64,000 nucleotides of DNA from Deltaproteobacteria bacterium (GTDB taxonomy: Bacteria > Myxococcota > Myxococcia > Myxococcales > 40CM-4-68-19), in assembly GCA_005879535.1 (NCBI GenBank), contig VBKI01000078.1, positions 1 through 64,000 on the forward strand. The letters are read 5' to 3'. Shown in pieces: positions 32,923 to 42,118 of the stretch (its first letter is position 1; the number at the start of each line of letters is the position of its first letter). Under the pieces are notes generated by a model, which saw nothing but the letters and a program-made list of their open reading frames with translations, was not told the origin of the DNA and made no database searches. The position numbers and the translations under genes are program-made.

Positions 32923-34212
32923 ATGCAAGGACGCAGCTTCGGCATCGCGGTCGCGGTCACGCTCTTCTGGTCACTTCCCTCGCCGGCGCTCCAGCCGCTC
33001 GACGTGTTCGTCGCCTCCGCACGCGAGCGCAACCCGGACGCGCTGGAGGCGAAAGCGGGCCTTTCGCAGCAGAACGCGCAGTCCGACGTGGTGCTGGGAC
33101 GCGTCCTGCCGGGAATTTCGGCGCGAGGCGCCTACACCCGGAACCAGTACGGCACGACCGTCGATCTGGGCAGCGGGCCGGTCACGGTGGTGCCCGACCA
33201 TCAGTGGGACGGCTCCGCCACCGTGACCGTCCCGTTGATCGACGCCGCCGGTTGGGCGCGCGTCGCGGCGGCGAAGACCACGGCCGACGCAGCCGGATTC
33301 CAGCTCGCATCGGCGAGGCTGCAAGTCGAGGCGCAGGTCGCACAGAACTATTACCAGCTGATCGCGGACTTCGCGCTCGTCGCCGTTTCCGGGACCGCGC
33401 TGGAGGTCTCGAAGGAAAGCCTGCGGCTCGCCCAGAACAGGCTCGCCGCCGGGGTCGCTCCGGCGCTGGAGGTCGATCGCGCGCGCGCCGATGTGGAGCA
33501 GCAGACGCAGCAACTGGCCGCCGCGTTGCTGCAACTCTCGCTGGCGGCGCGCGCGCTCGAATCCAACTCCGGCGTGTTCCCGGACTTGTCCGTCCCGGCG
33601 CCGCTCGCGGACGATCTGCACAACGAACCCGCGCTCGCCTCGTTCGAAGGCGAGTTGAACCGGTTGCCGGCGGTGGTGGCGGCGAGCGGCAGCACGCGCG
33701 CGGCGGAACAGGACGCCGGGGCGCAGCGGTTCGCCCTGCTGCCTTCGGTCGCGGGGACGTTCAGCGAGCGCGGGACCACCGCTCCTGGCTTCACCGGCCA
33801 CGACTGGACCTGGCAGGCGGCGATCAATTTCGCCTGGTCGTTCGATCTCACCAGCATCGCCAGCATCCGCAGCCAGGACGCGGGCGCCGACGTCGCCCGT
33901 GCCCGCGAGCTGCGGGTGAGGCTCGCCGCGCGCGACGCCATCCACCGGCAGTGGGAGACCGTGGCAGCGTCCATCGCCCGCAGCCGATCCGCGCGGGCCG
34001 GCCGGGTTGCCGCGGCGCATGCGGCGCAGCAGGCCCACGACCGCTACCAGGTCGGGACCATCACGCAGCTCGATCTGTTGCAGGCGCAGCGCGACGCCTT
34101 TGCCGCTGAAGTCGCGCGCATCCAGGCGGATGCCGATCTGGTCAATGCCCGGGCGCAGCTCCGCCTCGCCGCGGGAAAGAGTCTTCTCGAGAGGAACGAG
34201 GGAGTCCAATGA
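32923..34212 (+). CDS. TolC-family outer-membrane efflux protein
   Basis: A 429-residue outer-membrane factor with signal peptide (MQGRSFGIAVAVTLFWSLPS). Two OEP repeats follow: ARERNPDALEAKAGLSQQNA ... TVPLIDAAGWARVAAAKTTA in the first, and FSERGTTAPGFTGHDWTWQA ... DRYQVGTITQLDLLQAQRDA in the second. The last is the canonical R-Y-x-x-G-x-x-x-x-L-D-L-L-x-A-Q motif. It forms the trimeric exit duct. First gene of a three-gene operon with an adaptor and RND pump; the next ATG overlaps its stop. A near sigma-54 element upstream has imperfect spacing. Confidence 0.9.
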   Translation: MQGRSFGIAVAVTLFWSLPSPALQPLDVFVASARERNPDALEAKAGLSQQNAQSDVVLGRVLPGISARGAYTRNQYGTTVDLGSGPVTVVPDHQWDGSATVTVPLIDAAGWARVAAAKTTADAAGFQLASARLQVEAQVAQNYYQLIADFALVAVSGTALEVSKESLRLAQNRLAAGVAPALEVDRARADVEQQTQQLAAALLQLSLAARALESNSGVFPDLSVPAPLADDLHNEPALASFEGELNRLPAVVAASGSTRAAEQDAGAQRFALLPSVAGTFSERGTTAPGFTGHDWTWQAAINFAWSFDLTSIASIRSQDAGADVARARELRVRLAARDAIHRQWETVAASIARSRSARAGRVAAAHAAQQAHDRYQVGTITQLDLLQAQRDAFAAEVARIQADADLVNARAQLRLAAGKSLLERNEGVQ

Positions 34213-35312
34213 AGAAAGCATTCACGTTGCTGCTCGCCGTTGTCGGTTGCGCAAAGGTCGCCGCTGCTCCGTCGACGGAGCGGCCGGCGGCGCTCGTCTC
34301 GGTCGCCGCCGCCGAAGCGCGCGACGTGCCCGTCTACCTGGAGGAGATCGGCAAATCGGTCGCGCGCGAGACGGTCTCCATCCAGCCGCAGGTGTCCGGC
34401 CCGGTCACGCAGATCCATTTCGCCGACGGCGCGACGGTGAAGAAGGGCGCAATGCTCTTCACCATCGACCCCCGCCCTTTCCGTGCGCAGCTCGATTCCG
34501 CGCGGGCAACCCTCGAGCAGGCGCGCGCCAATCTGGACCTGGCGGAGATCGAGTTCGCCCGCGTCGAGCAGCTGATCCGGACCCAGGCGATCTCCCAGCA
34601 GGACTACGACGCGAGACGCAGCGCGGTCGCGGTAGCCCGGGCGCAGGTCGGGCTCGCCGAGGCGGCGGTCACCACCGCGAAGTTGAACCTCGAGCACTGC
34701 TTCATCCGCTCTCCCCTCGACGGGCGCGTGGGGCAACGGCAGGTGGACGTCGGCAACCTGGTCGGGCCGACGACGGCGCTGCTGATCGTCGAGCGGCTCG
34801 ATCCCATCTACGCCGACTTCACCATCCCCGAGAACGCGCTGACTTCGGTGCAACGGAGCATGGCCTCGGAGGCTGCCACCGTCGAGGCGCGGCTGCCCGA
34901 TGAGCCCGACGGCGCGCGGGTGGGCAAGCTGACCTTCCTCGACAACGCCGTCCAGGATGGAAGCGGAACGGTGAAGCTGCGGGCCACGCTGGCCAATGCC
35001 GATCGGCATTTCTGGCCGGGTCAGTTCGTCAAAGTGCGCCTGGTGCTGCAGACGAAGAAGGACGCCGTGGTGGTGCCGGCCACCGCGCCGCAGACTTCGG
35101 CCAAGGGCCAGTTCGTCTACGTCCTCAAGGGCGACTCGACGGCGGAGATGCGGCCCGTGAAAGTGGGACAGCGGCAAGGCGAACTCGTCGCCGTCATCGA
35201 AGGCCTGACGCCTGGCGAGCGCGTGATCACCGCCGGACAGCTCGCGGTCACGCCCGGCGGGAAGGTGCGCGTCGAGGAAGCGCAGGCGTCGAACGACCGG
35301 AGCAAGCCATGA
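34209..35312 (+). CDS. RND efflux periplasmic adaptor (MdtA/AcrA-like)
   Basis: A 367-residue membrane fusion protein. The N-terminus KKAFTLLLAVVGCAKVAA contains a lipobox-like VVGC, so it is probably a lipoprotein. It then follows the MFP order: barrel-sandwich first half (SIQPQVSGPVTQIHFADGAT), alpha hairpin (ARATLEQARANLDLAEIEFA), second lipoyl half (HCFIRSPLDGRVGQRQVDVG), beta-barrel (YADFTIPENALTSVQRSMAS) and membrane-proximal domain. ATGA overlap couples it to the tolC-like gene upstream, and its own stop overlaps the pump ATG in the same way. It contrasts with the 426-residue adaptor at 17570, which uses a TM anchor. Confidence 0.92.
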   Translation: MKKAFTLLLAVVGCAKVAAAPSTERPAALVSVAAAEARDVPVYLEEIGKSVARETVSIQPQVSGPVTQIHFADGATVKKGAMLFTIDPRPFRAQLDSARATLEQARANLDLAEIEFARVEQLIRTQAISQQDYDARRSAVAVARAQVGLAEAAVTTAKLNLEHCFIRSPLDGRVGQRQVDVGNLVGPTTALLIVERLDPIYADFTIPENALTSVQRSMASEAATVEARLPDEPDGARVGKLTFLDNAVQDGSGTVKLRATLANADRHFWPGQFVKVRLVLQTKKDAVVVPATAPQTSAKGQFVYVLKGDSTAEMRPVKVGQRQGELVAVIEGLTPGERVITAGQLAVTPGGKVRVEEAQASNDRSKP

Positions 35313-38300
35313 CCATCTCCGAGCCATTCATCCGCCGTCCGGTGATGACGGCCGTGCTCACGCTCGCCGCAATTCTCGCGGGCGTGGCCTGCTACTTCCA
35401 GTTGCCGGTGAATGACCTGCCCGCGGTCGACTACCCGGTCATCCAGGTCGACGCCGACTACCCGGGGGCCAGTCCCGAGACGATGGCGGCCAACGTCGCC
35501 ACGCCGCTCGAGCGGCAGTTCATGCAGATCAACGGGCTCTCACTGGTCACCAGCTCGAGCAGTCAGGGCCACACGACGCTGACGCTGCAGTTCGACCTGG
35601 ACAAGACACTCGACGGCGCGGCGACGGACGTGCAGGCGGCGATCAACCAGGCCGCCGGCGCGCTCCCGGTCGATCTGCCCTCGCCACCGACGTTTTCCAA
35701 GACCAACCCGAACGATCAGCCGCTCCAGTACATCGCCGTGACCAGCGATTCGGTCACTCCGGGGCAGCTCTATGACTACGCCAGCACCCAGGTGGGCCAG
35801 CGGCTCAGCATCCTCCCGGGAGTGAGTCGCGTGCAGATCTTCGGGAGCAAGGCCGCGGTGCGCATCAAGGGCGATCCCTCGGCAATGGCGGCGCGCGGAA
35901 TCTCCGTCGACGATCTGGCGAGCGCGATCAAGGGGGGCACGAGCACCGTCGGCGCCGGCCAGTTCGACGCTCCGTCCGGCACGCTGTTGCTCTCGCCCCA
36001 TGGCCAGCTGGAGAGGGCCGAGTCCTACGACGACCTGATCGTCGGCACGCGCAATGGCGCTCCCGTGCACTTGCGCGACGTGGCGAAATCGAGCGACTCG
36101 GTCCAGGACGAGCGGGTCCGGATCGCGTTCTGGGTCAAGGGCCATCCGGTGCCCGGCAGCGCGGTGGTGGTGGCGTTGCTCCGCCAGGCCGGTGCGAACG
36201 CGGTGGCCGTGGCGAAGAGCGTCCGCGACGTGCTGCCGTCGATCAACCAGGAACTGCCCGGGTCTGTGCGCGTCGATCTGATCTATGACCGGTCGGCCAG
36301 CATCGTGAACAGTGTCAAGGACGTGCGCGACACGCTGGTGATCGCGTTCGTGCTGGTGGTGCTCGTCATCTTCCTTTTCCTTGGCCGCACGACCGACACG
36401 CTGATCCCCGCGGTGGCCATGCCGCTCTCGCTGTTGCTGACGTTCGTGGCGATGCGGCTGCTCGGCTACAGCCTGGACAACCTCTCGCTGATGGCGCTCA
36501 CGCTCGCCATCGGCTTCCTCGTCGACGATGCCATCGTCTTCCTGGAGAACACCGTGCGGCGCATGGAGCACGGCGAGAACGCGCTGCAGGCAAGCCTCGC
36601 CAGCGCGAAGGAAATCAGCTTCACCATCCTCTCGATGACCCTCTCGCTCGCCGCCGTGTTCATTCCCCTGGTCTTCATGCCGGGGCTGATCGGGCGCATC
36701 TTCCGCGAGTTCGCCATCACCATCGTGGTGGCGATCTTCGCCTCGGGCATCGTCTCGCTGACGCTCACGCCTTTGATGACGGCGCGGATGCTCAAGGAGC
36801 GCGACGGACAGAAGACGTGGATGGAGCGCATCTCATCCGCCATCGAGCGGCGGGTTCTCGGTCTCTACGGCCGATCCCTGACCTGGTTCTTGCGGCGGCG
36901 TTGGGTCTCCGCGGCCATCTGGGCCGTGTGCCTCGCCGGCACCATCGGTCTGTTCATCGTCGTTCCCAAGGCGTTCTTGCCGGTGGGAGACAGCGGCGTC
37001 GTGAACGGAGTCTTCATCGCGCAGGAGGGGTCCTCTCCGCAGCAGATGCACGCGCTCCAGGATCGCGTCAATCAGGCGTTGTACGCGGATCCGAGCCTGC
37101 TGATGGCGGTCGACGCCACCGGGTTCACCGGCCTCCTCCCTTCCAACATGGGAATCATCTACGCCTTCCTCAAGCCGGGGGAGCAACGGCCACCCATCGA
37201 CGCCATGGCGGGCGAGATGATGGGCCGCCTCGGTGCCATCCCCGGCGTCTTTCCCTTGTTGCGCCCGTTCCCCGTGCTGCAGATCAGCACCGGCGCTACC
37301 AACCAGAACCAGGGTCAGTACGCATTCGCGATCTCCGGCACCGATGCCGGGCAGGTCTATCAGGCCTCCGACGCCCTGATGGGCAAGCTGCGCGCGTTTC
37401 CGGGGTTCGCCAGCCTCTCGTCCGACGCCTTCCGTCGCACGCCCCGCCTGGAGATCGACGTGCTGCGCGAGCAGGCCAAGGCGTACGGCGTCTCTGAGGC
37501 GCGCATCCTGGCGCTGCTGCGCAACGCCTACTCGCAGAGCTACCTCTACCTGATCAAGCAGCCCACCGATCAGTACCAGGTCATCCTCGAGGTCCAGGAC
37601 ACCGAACGCGCCAGCGCCGACGATCTCGGGCTCCTCTACATCAAGTCAGATGACGGCAAGAGGATGGTTCCGCTGCGCTCGCTGGTGCACTGGCGCACCA
37701 CTCTCGGCCCGCAGGCGGTGAACCATCTGAACCAGTTCACCAGCGTCACGACCTTCTTCAACCTCAAACCGGGAGTGGCGGTGGGCGATGCCACATCCTT
37801 CATCGAAAAGGCGGCCGCGGAGGTGGTGCCGGGCACCCTGCGCGCCGGCCTGCAAGGCGAAGCGTTGACCTTCCGGGACACGGTGCGCGACCTCACCATC
37901 CTCATGCTGGTGGCCGTGTTCGTCATGTACGTGGTGCTCGCGGTGCTGTACGAGAGCTATCTGCACCCGCTCACGGTGCTCTCCAGCCTGCCCGTGGCGC
38001 TCGCCGGCGGCCTGCTCACCCTCTGGCTCTTCCGCGAGCAGGCCACGCTCTACGCGTACGTCGGCATGTTCATGCTGATGGGCATCGTGAAGAAGAACGG
38101 CATCATGATCGTGGACTTCGCGCTGCAACGGATCGGGCGAGGGGCGACGGCAGAGGATGCGATTCACGAGGCGAGCCTGGATCGGTTCCGGCCGATCATC
38201 ATGACCACGGTGGCCGCGGTTATCGGCGCGTTGCCCATCGCGCTCGGCTACGGAGCCGACGGCGCTTCGCGGCGCGCACTCGGCCTCGTAGTGGTCGGCG

Positions 38301-38437
38301 GGCTGGTGGTGTCGCAGTTCATCACCCTCTACGTGACTCCAGTCATCTATCTGTACCTGGAGGAGCTCCAGGAGAAGGTGCTCGACCGCGTGCGCTTCTT
38401 CCGGCGCCATCCGGTGACCCTCGAGCCCGCGCCCTGA
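35309..38437 (+). CDS. RND multidrug efflux permease (AcrB/MdtB-like)
   Basis: A 1,042-residue pump, full length for the HAE1 family. TM1 starts FIRRPVMTAVLTLAAILAGV. Porter domains include SSSSQGHTTLTLQFDLDKTL. TM4 has the paired proton-relay Asp in LTLAIGFLVDDAIVFLENTV. The second half mirrors the first and ends ALPIALGYGADGASRRALGL. It exports amphiphilic compounds using proton motive force with the adaptor and TolC-like protein encoded just upstream. No frame damage is seen, unlike the RND gene at 18847-22026. The stop lies 9 bases from that of the convergent phosphate permease. Confidence 0.94.
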   Translation: MTISEPFIRRPVMTAVLTLAAILAGVACYFQLPVNDLPAVDYPVIQVDADYPGASPETMAANVATPLERQFMQINGLSLVTSSSSQGHTTLTLQFDLDKTLDGAATDVQAAINQAAGALPVDLPSPPTFSKTNPNDQPLQYIAVTSDSVTPGQLYDYASTQVGQRLSILPGVSRVQIFGSKAAVRIKGDPSAMAARGISVDDLASAIKGGTSTVGAGQFDAPSGTLLLSPHGQLERAESYDDLIVGTRNGAPVHLRDVAKSSDSVQDERVRIAFWVKGHPVPGSAVVVALLRQAGANAVAVAKSVRDVLPSINQELPGSVRVDLIYDRSASIVNSVKDVRDTLVIAFVLVVLVIFLFLGRTTDTLIPAVAMPLSLLLTFVAMRLLGYSLDNLSLMALTLAIGFLVDDAIVFLENTVRRMEHGENALQASLASAKEISFTILSMTLSLAAVFIPLVFMPGLIGRIFREFAITIVVAIFASGIVSLTLTPLMTARMLKERDGQKTWMERISSAIERRVLGLYGRSLTWFLRRRWVSAAIWAVCLAGTIGLFIVVPKAFLPVGDSGVVNGVFIAQEGSSPQQMHALQDRVNQALYADPSLLMAVDATGFTGLLPSNMGIIYAFLKPGEQRPPIDAMAGEMMGRLGAIPGVFPLLRPFPVLQISTGATNQNQGQYAFAISGTDAGQVYQASDALMGKLRAFPGFASLSSDAFRRTPRLEIDVLREQAKAYGVSEARILALLRNAYSQSYLYLIKQPTDQYQVILEVQDTERASADDLGLLYIKSDDGKRMVPLRSLVHWRTTLGPQAVNHLNQFTSVTTFFNLKPGVAVGDATSFIEKAAAEVVPGTLRAGLQGEALTFRDTVRDLTILMLVAVFVMYVVLAVLYESYLHPLTVLSSLPVALAGGLLTLWLFREQATLYAYVGMFMLMGIVKKNGIMIVDFALQRIGRGATAEDAIHEASLDRFRPIIMTTVAAVIGALPIALGYGADGASRRALGLVVVGGLVVSQFITLYVTPVIYLYLEELQEKVLDRVRFFRRHPVTLEPAP

Positions 38438-38446
38438 CCGCGGCCT

Positions 38447-39559
38447 TTACCGCAAGAGGAGGTAGGCCGCTGCGGCCAGCACCGCGGCAAGCGGCAACGT
38501 GGTCACCCAGGCGAGGACGATGGCGGAGATGGTGTGCAGCCGCGCCGTGCCTCGAGCAAGGCCCGCGCCGGCGAGGGCGCCGACCGTGACGTGCGTGGCC
38601 GATACGGGAAGGGCGGCGATCGACGCGGCGATGACGAGGGCCGCGGTGACGACGGAAGCGGCCAGTCCCTCCTCCAGATCCAATTCCGCGATGCGATCCG
38701 ACATGGTGTGCGCTACCCGGCGCGAGAAGAGGATTCCGCCGATGACCATCGCAAAGGCAACGGCGGTCATCGAAGGCGCGACGGCGAGCACGGCGCCCGT
38801 GACGAGCAGCCCGACGATCTTCGGCGTGTCGTTCAGCGCTCGCGCGAGGCAGACGGCGCCCGAGGTCAAATAGAACAGGCCTGCGATGAGTGGACGGGCG
38901 GGCAGCGTCAGGATGCGGCCAGCGAATCGGGTTTCGCAGCGCGACACCTCGTCCAGCGTGAGAGCGCGTCCACTGGCGAGGGCCAGTCTACCGTCCCGGA
39001 GGACCACCGGCTGGTCGACCGATTCGACGCAGAGGCAAAGCTGCTTCTCGACGCCGACCGCAGCCAGCAGACGGCGCACCGCCGGATACACCACCAGCGT
39101 CGCGGCGCAGGAGAGCACCGGGGAGAGAAGGAGCGGCACGACGAACTTCGCCACCAACGCGCTCCAGACCAGTTGCCTCGCGCCCACCTTGACCAGGCCG
39201 GCGCCGACGAGCGCGCCGAGGAGCGCATGGGTCGTCGAGACGGGGATTCCCAGCCTGGTCGCGGCCAGCACCGTGGCGGCCGCTCCGAGGGCAATCGCAA
39301 GAAGGTACCCGCCGGTCACGTCAGCCCCCGCCGGCAGCAGACCGCCGCCGCCGAATGCCTTGACCAGACGCTGATCGAATTGCACCGCCACGACGAGGGC
39401 TGCCAGCGAGCCGATCAGCGCGGCCAGGTTGGCGAAGCGCAACGCCGGGCGCGCCTCGGCCATCCTGCTTCCGATCAGCGCTCCGACGCCCTTGGCGTTG
39501 TCGTTCGCGCCGTTCGCCAGCGCGACGAGAAGAACCGCGAGGACCAGGACCCAGGCCAT
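38447..39559 (-). CDS. inorganic phosphate transporter, PiT family
   Basis: A 370-residue permease with the duplicated PiT signature. First half: ALANGANDNAKGVGALIGSR (the GANDxAN-like motif), RLGIPVSTTHALLGALVGAG. Second half: LARALNDTPKIVGLLVTGAV and IAALPVSATHVTVGALAGAG. A cytoplasmic loop of about 60 residues separates them. It is a low-affinity Pi (or metal-phosphate) symporter in the inner membrane. It is monocistronic, with no PHO-box-like repeat seen upstream. The PstS-like array begins 16 kb to the right, so any functional link is only thematic. Confidence 0.92.
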   Translation of the reverse strand: MAWVLVLAVLLVALANGANDNAKGVGALIGSRMAEARPALRFANLAALIGSLAALVVAVQFDQRLVKAFGGGGLLPAGADVTGGYLLAIALGAAATVLAATRLGIPVSTTHALLGALVGAGLVKVGARQLVWSALVAKFVVPLLLSPVLSCAATLVVYPAVRRLLAAVGVEKQLCLCVESVDQPVVLRDGRLALASGRALTLDEVSRCETRFAGRILTLPARPLIAGLFYLTSGAVCLARALNDTPKIVGLLVTGAVLAVAPSMTAVAFAMVIGGILFSRRVAHTMSDRIAELDLEEGLAASVVTAALVIAASIAALPVSATHVTVGALAGAGLARGTARLHTISAIVLAWVTTLPLAAVLAAAAYLLLR

Positions 39560-39678
39560 GGCGCCGCTCCCTCCTGACGTAATACACGACCGCGCCGATG
39601 TGCTGCGATGGCGGCCCTTGCTCCGGCTTCACGGACCGCGTCAGCAATGATACTGGTGCTGTCTTCCGCGGGGGAACG

Positions 39679-41043
39679 ATGAGCATCCGCGAGCAGATCC
39701 GGCAGGCGCTTTCGCTCTCGGCCTCCGACGCGCGTCAGCTGCACGCCCGGCACGTGAATCCCACGTTCATCGAGGCGCTCGAGCTGTTTGGGTTCGGGCG
39801 GGACTTCGTCAAGGCCGAGGGCCTGTCGCTGTGGGACCACGAAGGCCACGAGGTGCTCGACTTTCTCGCCGGGTACGGGGCGGTGTCGCTCGGGCACAAT
39901 CACCCCGACGTGCGCGCCGCGATCGAAGAGGTGCTGCAGGCGCGGGCGCCACATTTCCTGCTCGTGTCGCCGCAGCGGCTTGCGGCGGCGCTGGCGAAGC
40001 GCCTGGCCGTCGTCGCGCCGGGCGATCTCGATCTTTGCACCTTCGGCTCCAGCGGCTCCGAGGCCGTCGAGAGCGCCCTCAAGCTGGCCCGTGCGGCGAC
40101 GCGCCGGCCGCGCTTCGTCTCCGCGGACCGCAGCTACCACGGGACGACCCTCGGTGCTCTCGCCGTGACGGGGAGCGTCCGCCACCGCGCGCCCTTCGAG
40201 CCGCTCCTCGACGGTTGCGTCCGCGTGCCCTTCGGCGATCCCTTCGCGCTCGAGCGGGAGCTGAAGCGCCGCGACGTCGCCGCGGTCGTGCTCGAGCCGA
40301 TGCAGGGCGAAGGCGGTATGCGTCCTGCGCCGCACGGATACCTCGCCGAGGCCGCGCGGCTCTGCCGGCGTTACGGTTCACTCCTTGTCCTCGACGAAAT
40401 CCAGACCGGGCTCGGTCGTTGCGGGTATCTCTTCCTCTGCGAGGAGCAGAACGTCGAACCGGACGTGCTCCTCCTGGCAAAGGGACTCTCCGGCGGGCTG
40501 GCGCCCATCTCGGTGATGATCACGCGAGGGCGCCTCTGGGAGCGCGCCTACGGGACGCTGCAGAGATACGACCTGCACTGCACCACCTTCGGCGGCGGGC
40601 CGGTCGCGTGCGCGGCCGGCCTTGCCACCCTCGAGGTGATCGAGCGCGACCGACTGGTCCATGCCGCGGCTGCGGCGGGTGAGTACCTGCGCGAGCGGCT
40701 CCGCGCAGCCACCGCCGGACATCCGCTCGTGCGCGAGGTGCGCGGCCGTGGATTGCTTTGGGGCATCGAGCTCGACGCTCCCGGAGGCGGGATGGGAGCG
40801 GATCTGGCGGGGCAGTGGGTCGTCATCGGCCTGCTCGAGCGCGGGATGCTGACGCAGGTGTGCGCCGACGCGACCGGTGTCGTGCGCGTCCAGCCGCCGC
40901 TCACGGTGACGCGCGAGGCGATCGACCGGTTCGCCGAGGCGCTGCGCGCCACGCTCGCCGATCATGCTGCAGGTCGCTGGAGCACTGTGGCCGCCGCGGC
41001 CTCGCGGGCGGTGAAAACCAGTCTCGCGCGGGCCTTCGCCTGA
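39679..41043 (+). CDS. class-III pyridoxal-phosphate aminotransferase
   Basis: A 454-residue fold-type I PLP enzyme. N-terminal LWDHEGHEVLDFLAGYGAVS and GHNHPDVRAAIEEVLQ form the substrate region. FGSSGSEAVESALKLARAAT binds the phosphate, VLEPMQGEGGM and SLLVLDEIQTGLGRCGYLF contain the cofactor Asp, and LLAKGLSGGLAPISVMI contains the Schiff-base Lys. It resembles ornithine/acetylornithine-type and putrescine/polyamine transaminases. The amino acceptor is unknown; in this lipid-like cluster it may install an amine on an acyl chain or supply an amino building block. GGGGAA precedes ATG 39679. First gene of a three-gene (+) operon with a radical SAM enzyme (11 bases on) and a sterol-desaturase-family protein. 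Confidence 0.9.
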   Translation: MSIREQIRQALSLSASDARQLHARHVNPTFIEALELFGFGRDFVKAEGLSLWDHEGHEVLDFLAGYGAVSLGHNHPDVRAAIEEVLQARAPHFLLVSPQRLAAALAKRLAVVAPGDLDLCTFGSSGSEAVESALKLARAATRRPRFVSADRSYHGTTLGALAVTGSVRHRAPFEPLLDGCVRVPFGDPFALERELKRRDVAAVVLEPMQGEGGMRPAPHGYLAEAARLCRRYGSLLVLDEIQTGLGRCGYLFLCEEQNVEPDVLLLAKGLSGGLAPISVMITRGRLWERAYGTLQRYDLHCTTFGGGPVACAAGLATLEVIERDRLVHAAAAAGEYLRERLRAATAGHPLVREVRGRGLLWGIELDAPGGGMGADLAGQWVVIGLLERGMLTQVCADATGVVRVQPPLTVTREAIDRFAEALRATLADHAAGRWSTVAAAASRAVKTSLARAFA

Positions 41044-41054
41044 GGGAAACAATC

Positions 41055-42113
41055 ATGGCTCGACTGCCCGTCGTTTCGAGCCTCGCCGCCTCCGCCCGCT
41101 ACGGCTGGCGCGGAGCACGGCTGCTGACTGGCTTTCTCCGGGCGCGGCCGATCCACTGCATCGTCCAGGTCTCGAACCGCTGCAATCTCACCTGCGGCTT
41201 CTGTTCCTTCTGGGAGCGTCCTGCGCATCCCCGGGACGAGATGACGGTGCCGGAATTCGAGGGTATCTCCGCGAAGCTGGCCGAGGCGGGCTCGATGGTC
41301 GTCTCGATCGAAGGGGGCGAGCCGCTCTTGCGCCCCGACATCGTCGACATCGTGCGGGCCTTCGCGCGCTACCATCACCCGATCCTCTTCACCAACGGCT
41401 GGCGCGTGACCGATTCGCTGGCGCGTGAGCTGTGGGACGCCGGGCTCACCGAGATCGGCGTCTCGATCGACTTCGCCGTCCCGGAGCGGCACGACGCGCA
41501 TCGCGGGGCGCAGGGTACTTTCGCCGCCGCCGTGCGCGCGCTGCGGGCCTTGCGGGACACGGCCCCGCATGGCGCTCGCCAGGTCGCGGTGATGACGGTG
41601 CTCATGCACGACAACCTCGACCAGTTCGAGGACCTGCTCCGGCTGTCCGCGGAGCATGGAGTCATGCACCAGTGCACGCTGCTCTCGACCGCGGGCGACG
41701 GGCGCGCGGACGGCGGACACGCGCTTCCCAGTGGTGGCCTCGGCGCCCGCCTGCTCGACCTCAAGGCTCGTTACCCGCACTTCATCAGCTTCAGCGGATA
41801 CCTGGAAGGCGTCGACGGATTCCTCGCCGGAGAGGTGCGCACGCCGTGCTGGGCGGGCGAGAGGTTCCTCAACATCGATCATCTCGGCGAGGTCTCGCCC
41901 TGCATCGAGAAGCTGCATCTGCGCGCCGGGAACATCCGGCGGGAACCCTGGTCGGTGATCGCGGCGCGGCTACGCAGCTTCGAGGAGCTGCGCACCTGCA
42001 CCGACTGCTACACGTCGTGCCGCGGTTTCGTCGAGGAGATGAGCGGTCCGCCGCGCCTGCGCAGCTGGCGCGAGTTCTTCGGCGCCTTTGCCAATGTGGC
42101 GGCGCCCCGGTAG
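41055..42113 (+). CDS. radical SAM protein with C-terminal Cys cluster (SPASM/twitch-like)
   Basis: A 352-residue enzyme. The radical SAM site is VQVSNRCNLTCGFCSFW (C43-x3-C47-x2-C50), followed by VSIEGGEPLLRPDIVDIVRA (GGE motif, SAM binding). The C-terminal third has further Cys residues: TPCWAG, EVSPCIEKLHL and RTCTDCYTSCRGF, arranged as for one auxiliary Fe-S cluster. Such enzymes modify peptides, lipids or small molecules. The neighbours (aminotransferase, sterol desaturase-like, KS/CLF operon) favour a lipid or polyketide substrate. GAGGG lies upstream of ATG 41055. It is not closely similar to the other radical SAM enzyme of the cluster at 51180. Confidence 0.88.
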   Translation: MARLPVVSSLAASARYGWRGARLLTGFLRARPIHCIVQVSNRCNLTCGFCSFWERPAHPRDEMTVPEFEGISAKLAEAGSMVVSIEGGEPLLRPDIVDIVRAFARYHHPILFTNGWRVTDSLARELWDAGLTEIGVSIDFAVPERHDAHRGAQGTFAAAVRALRALRDTAPHGARQVAVMTVLMHDNLDQFEDLLRLSAEHGVMHQCTLLSTAGDGRADGGHALPSGGLGARLLDLKARYPHFISFSGYLEGVDGFLAGEVRTPCWAGERFLNIDHLGEVSPCIEKLHLRAGNIRREPWSVIAARLRSFEELRTCTDCYTSCRGFVEEMSGPPRLRSWREFFGAFANVAAPR

Positions 42114-42118
42114 GTCCG

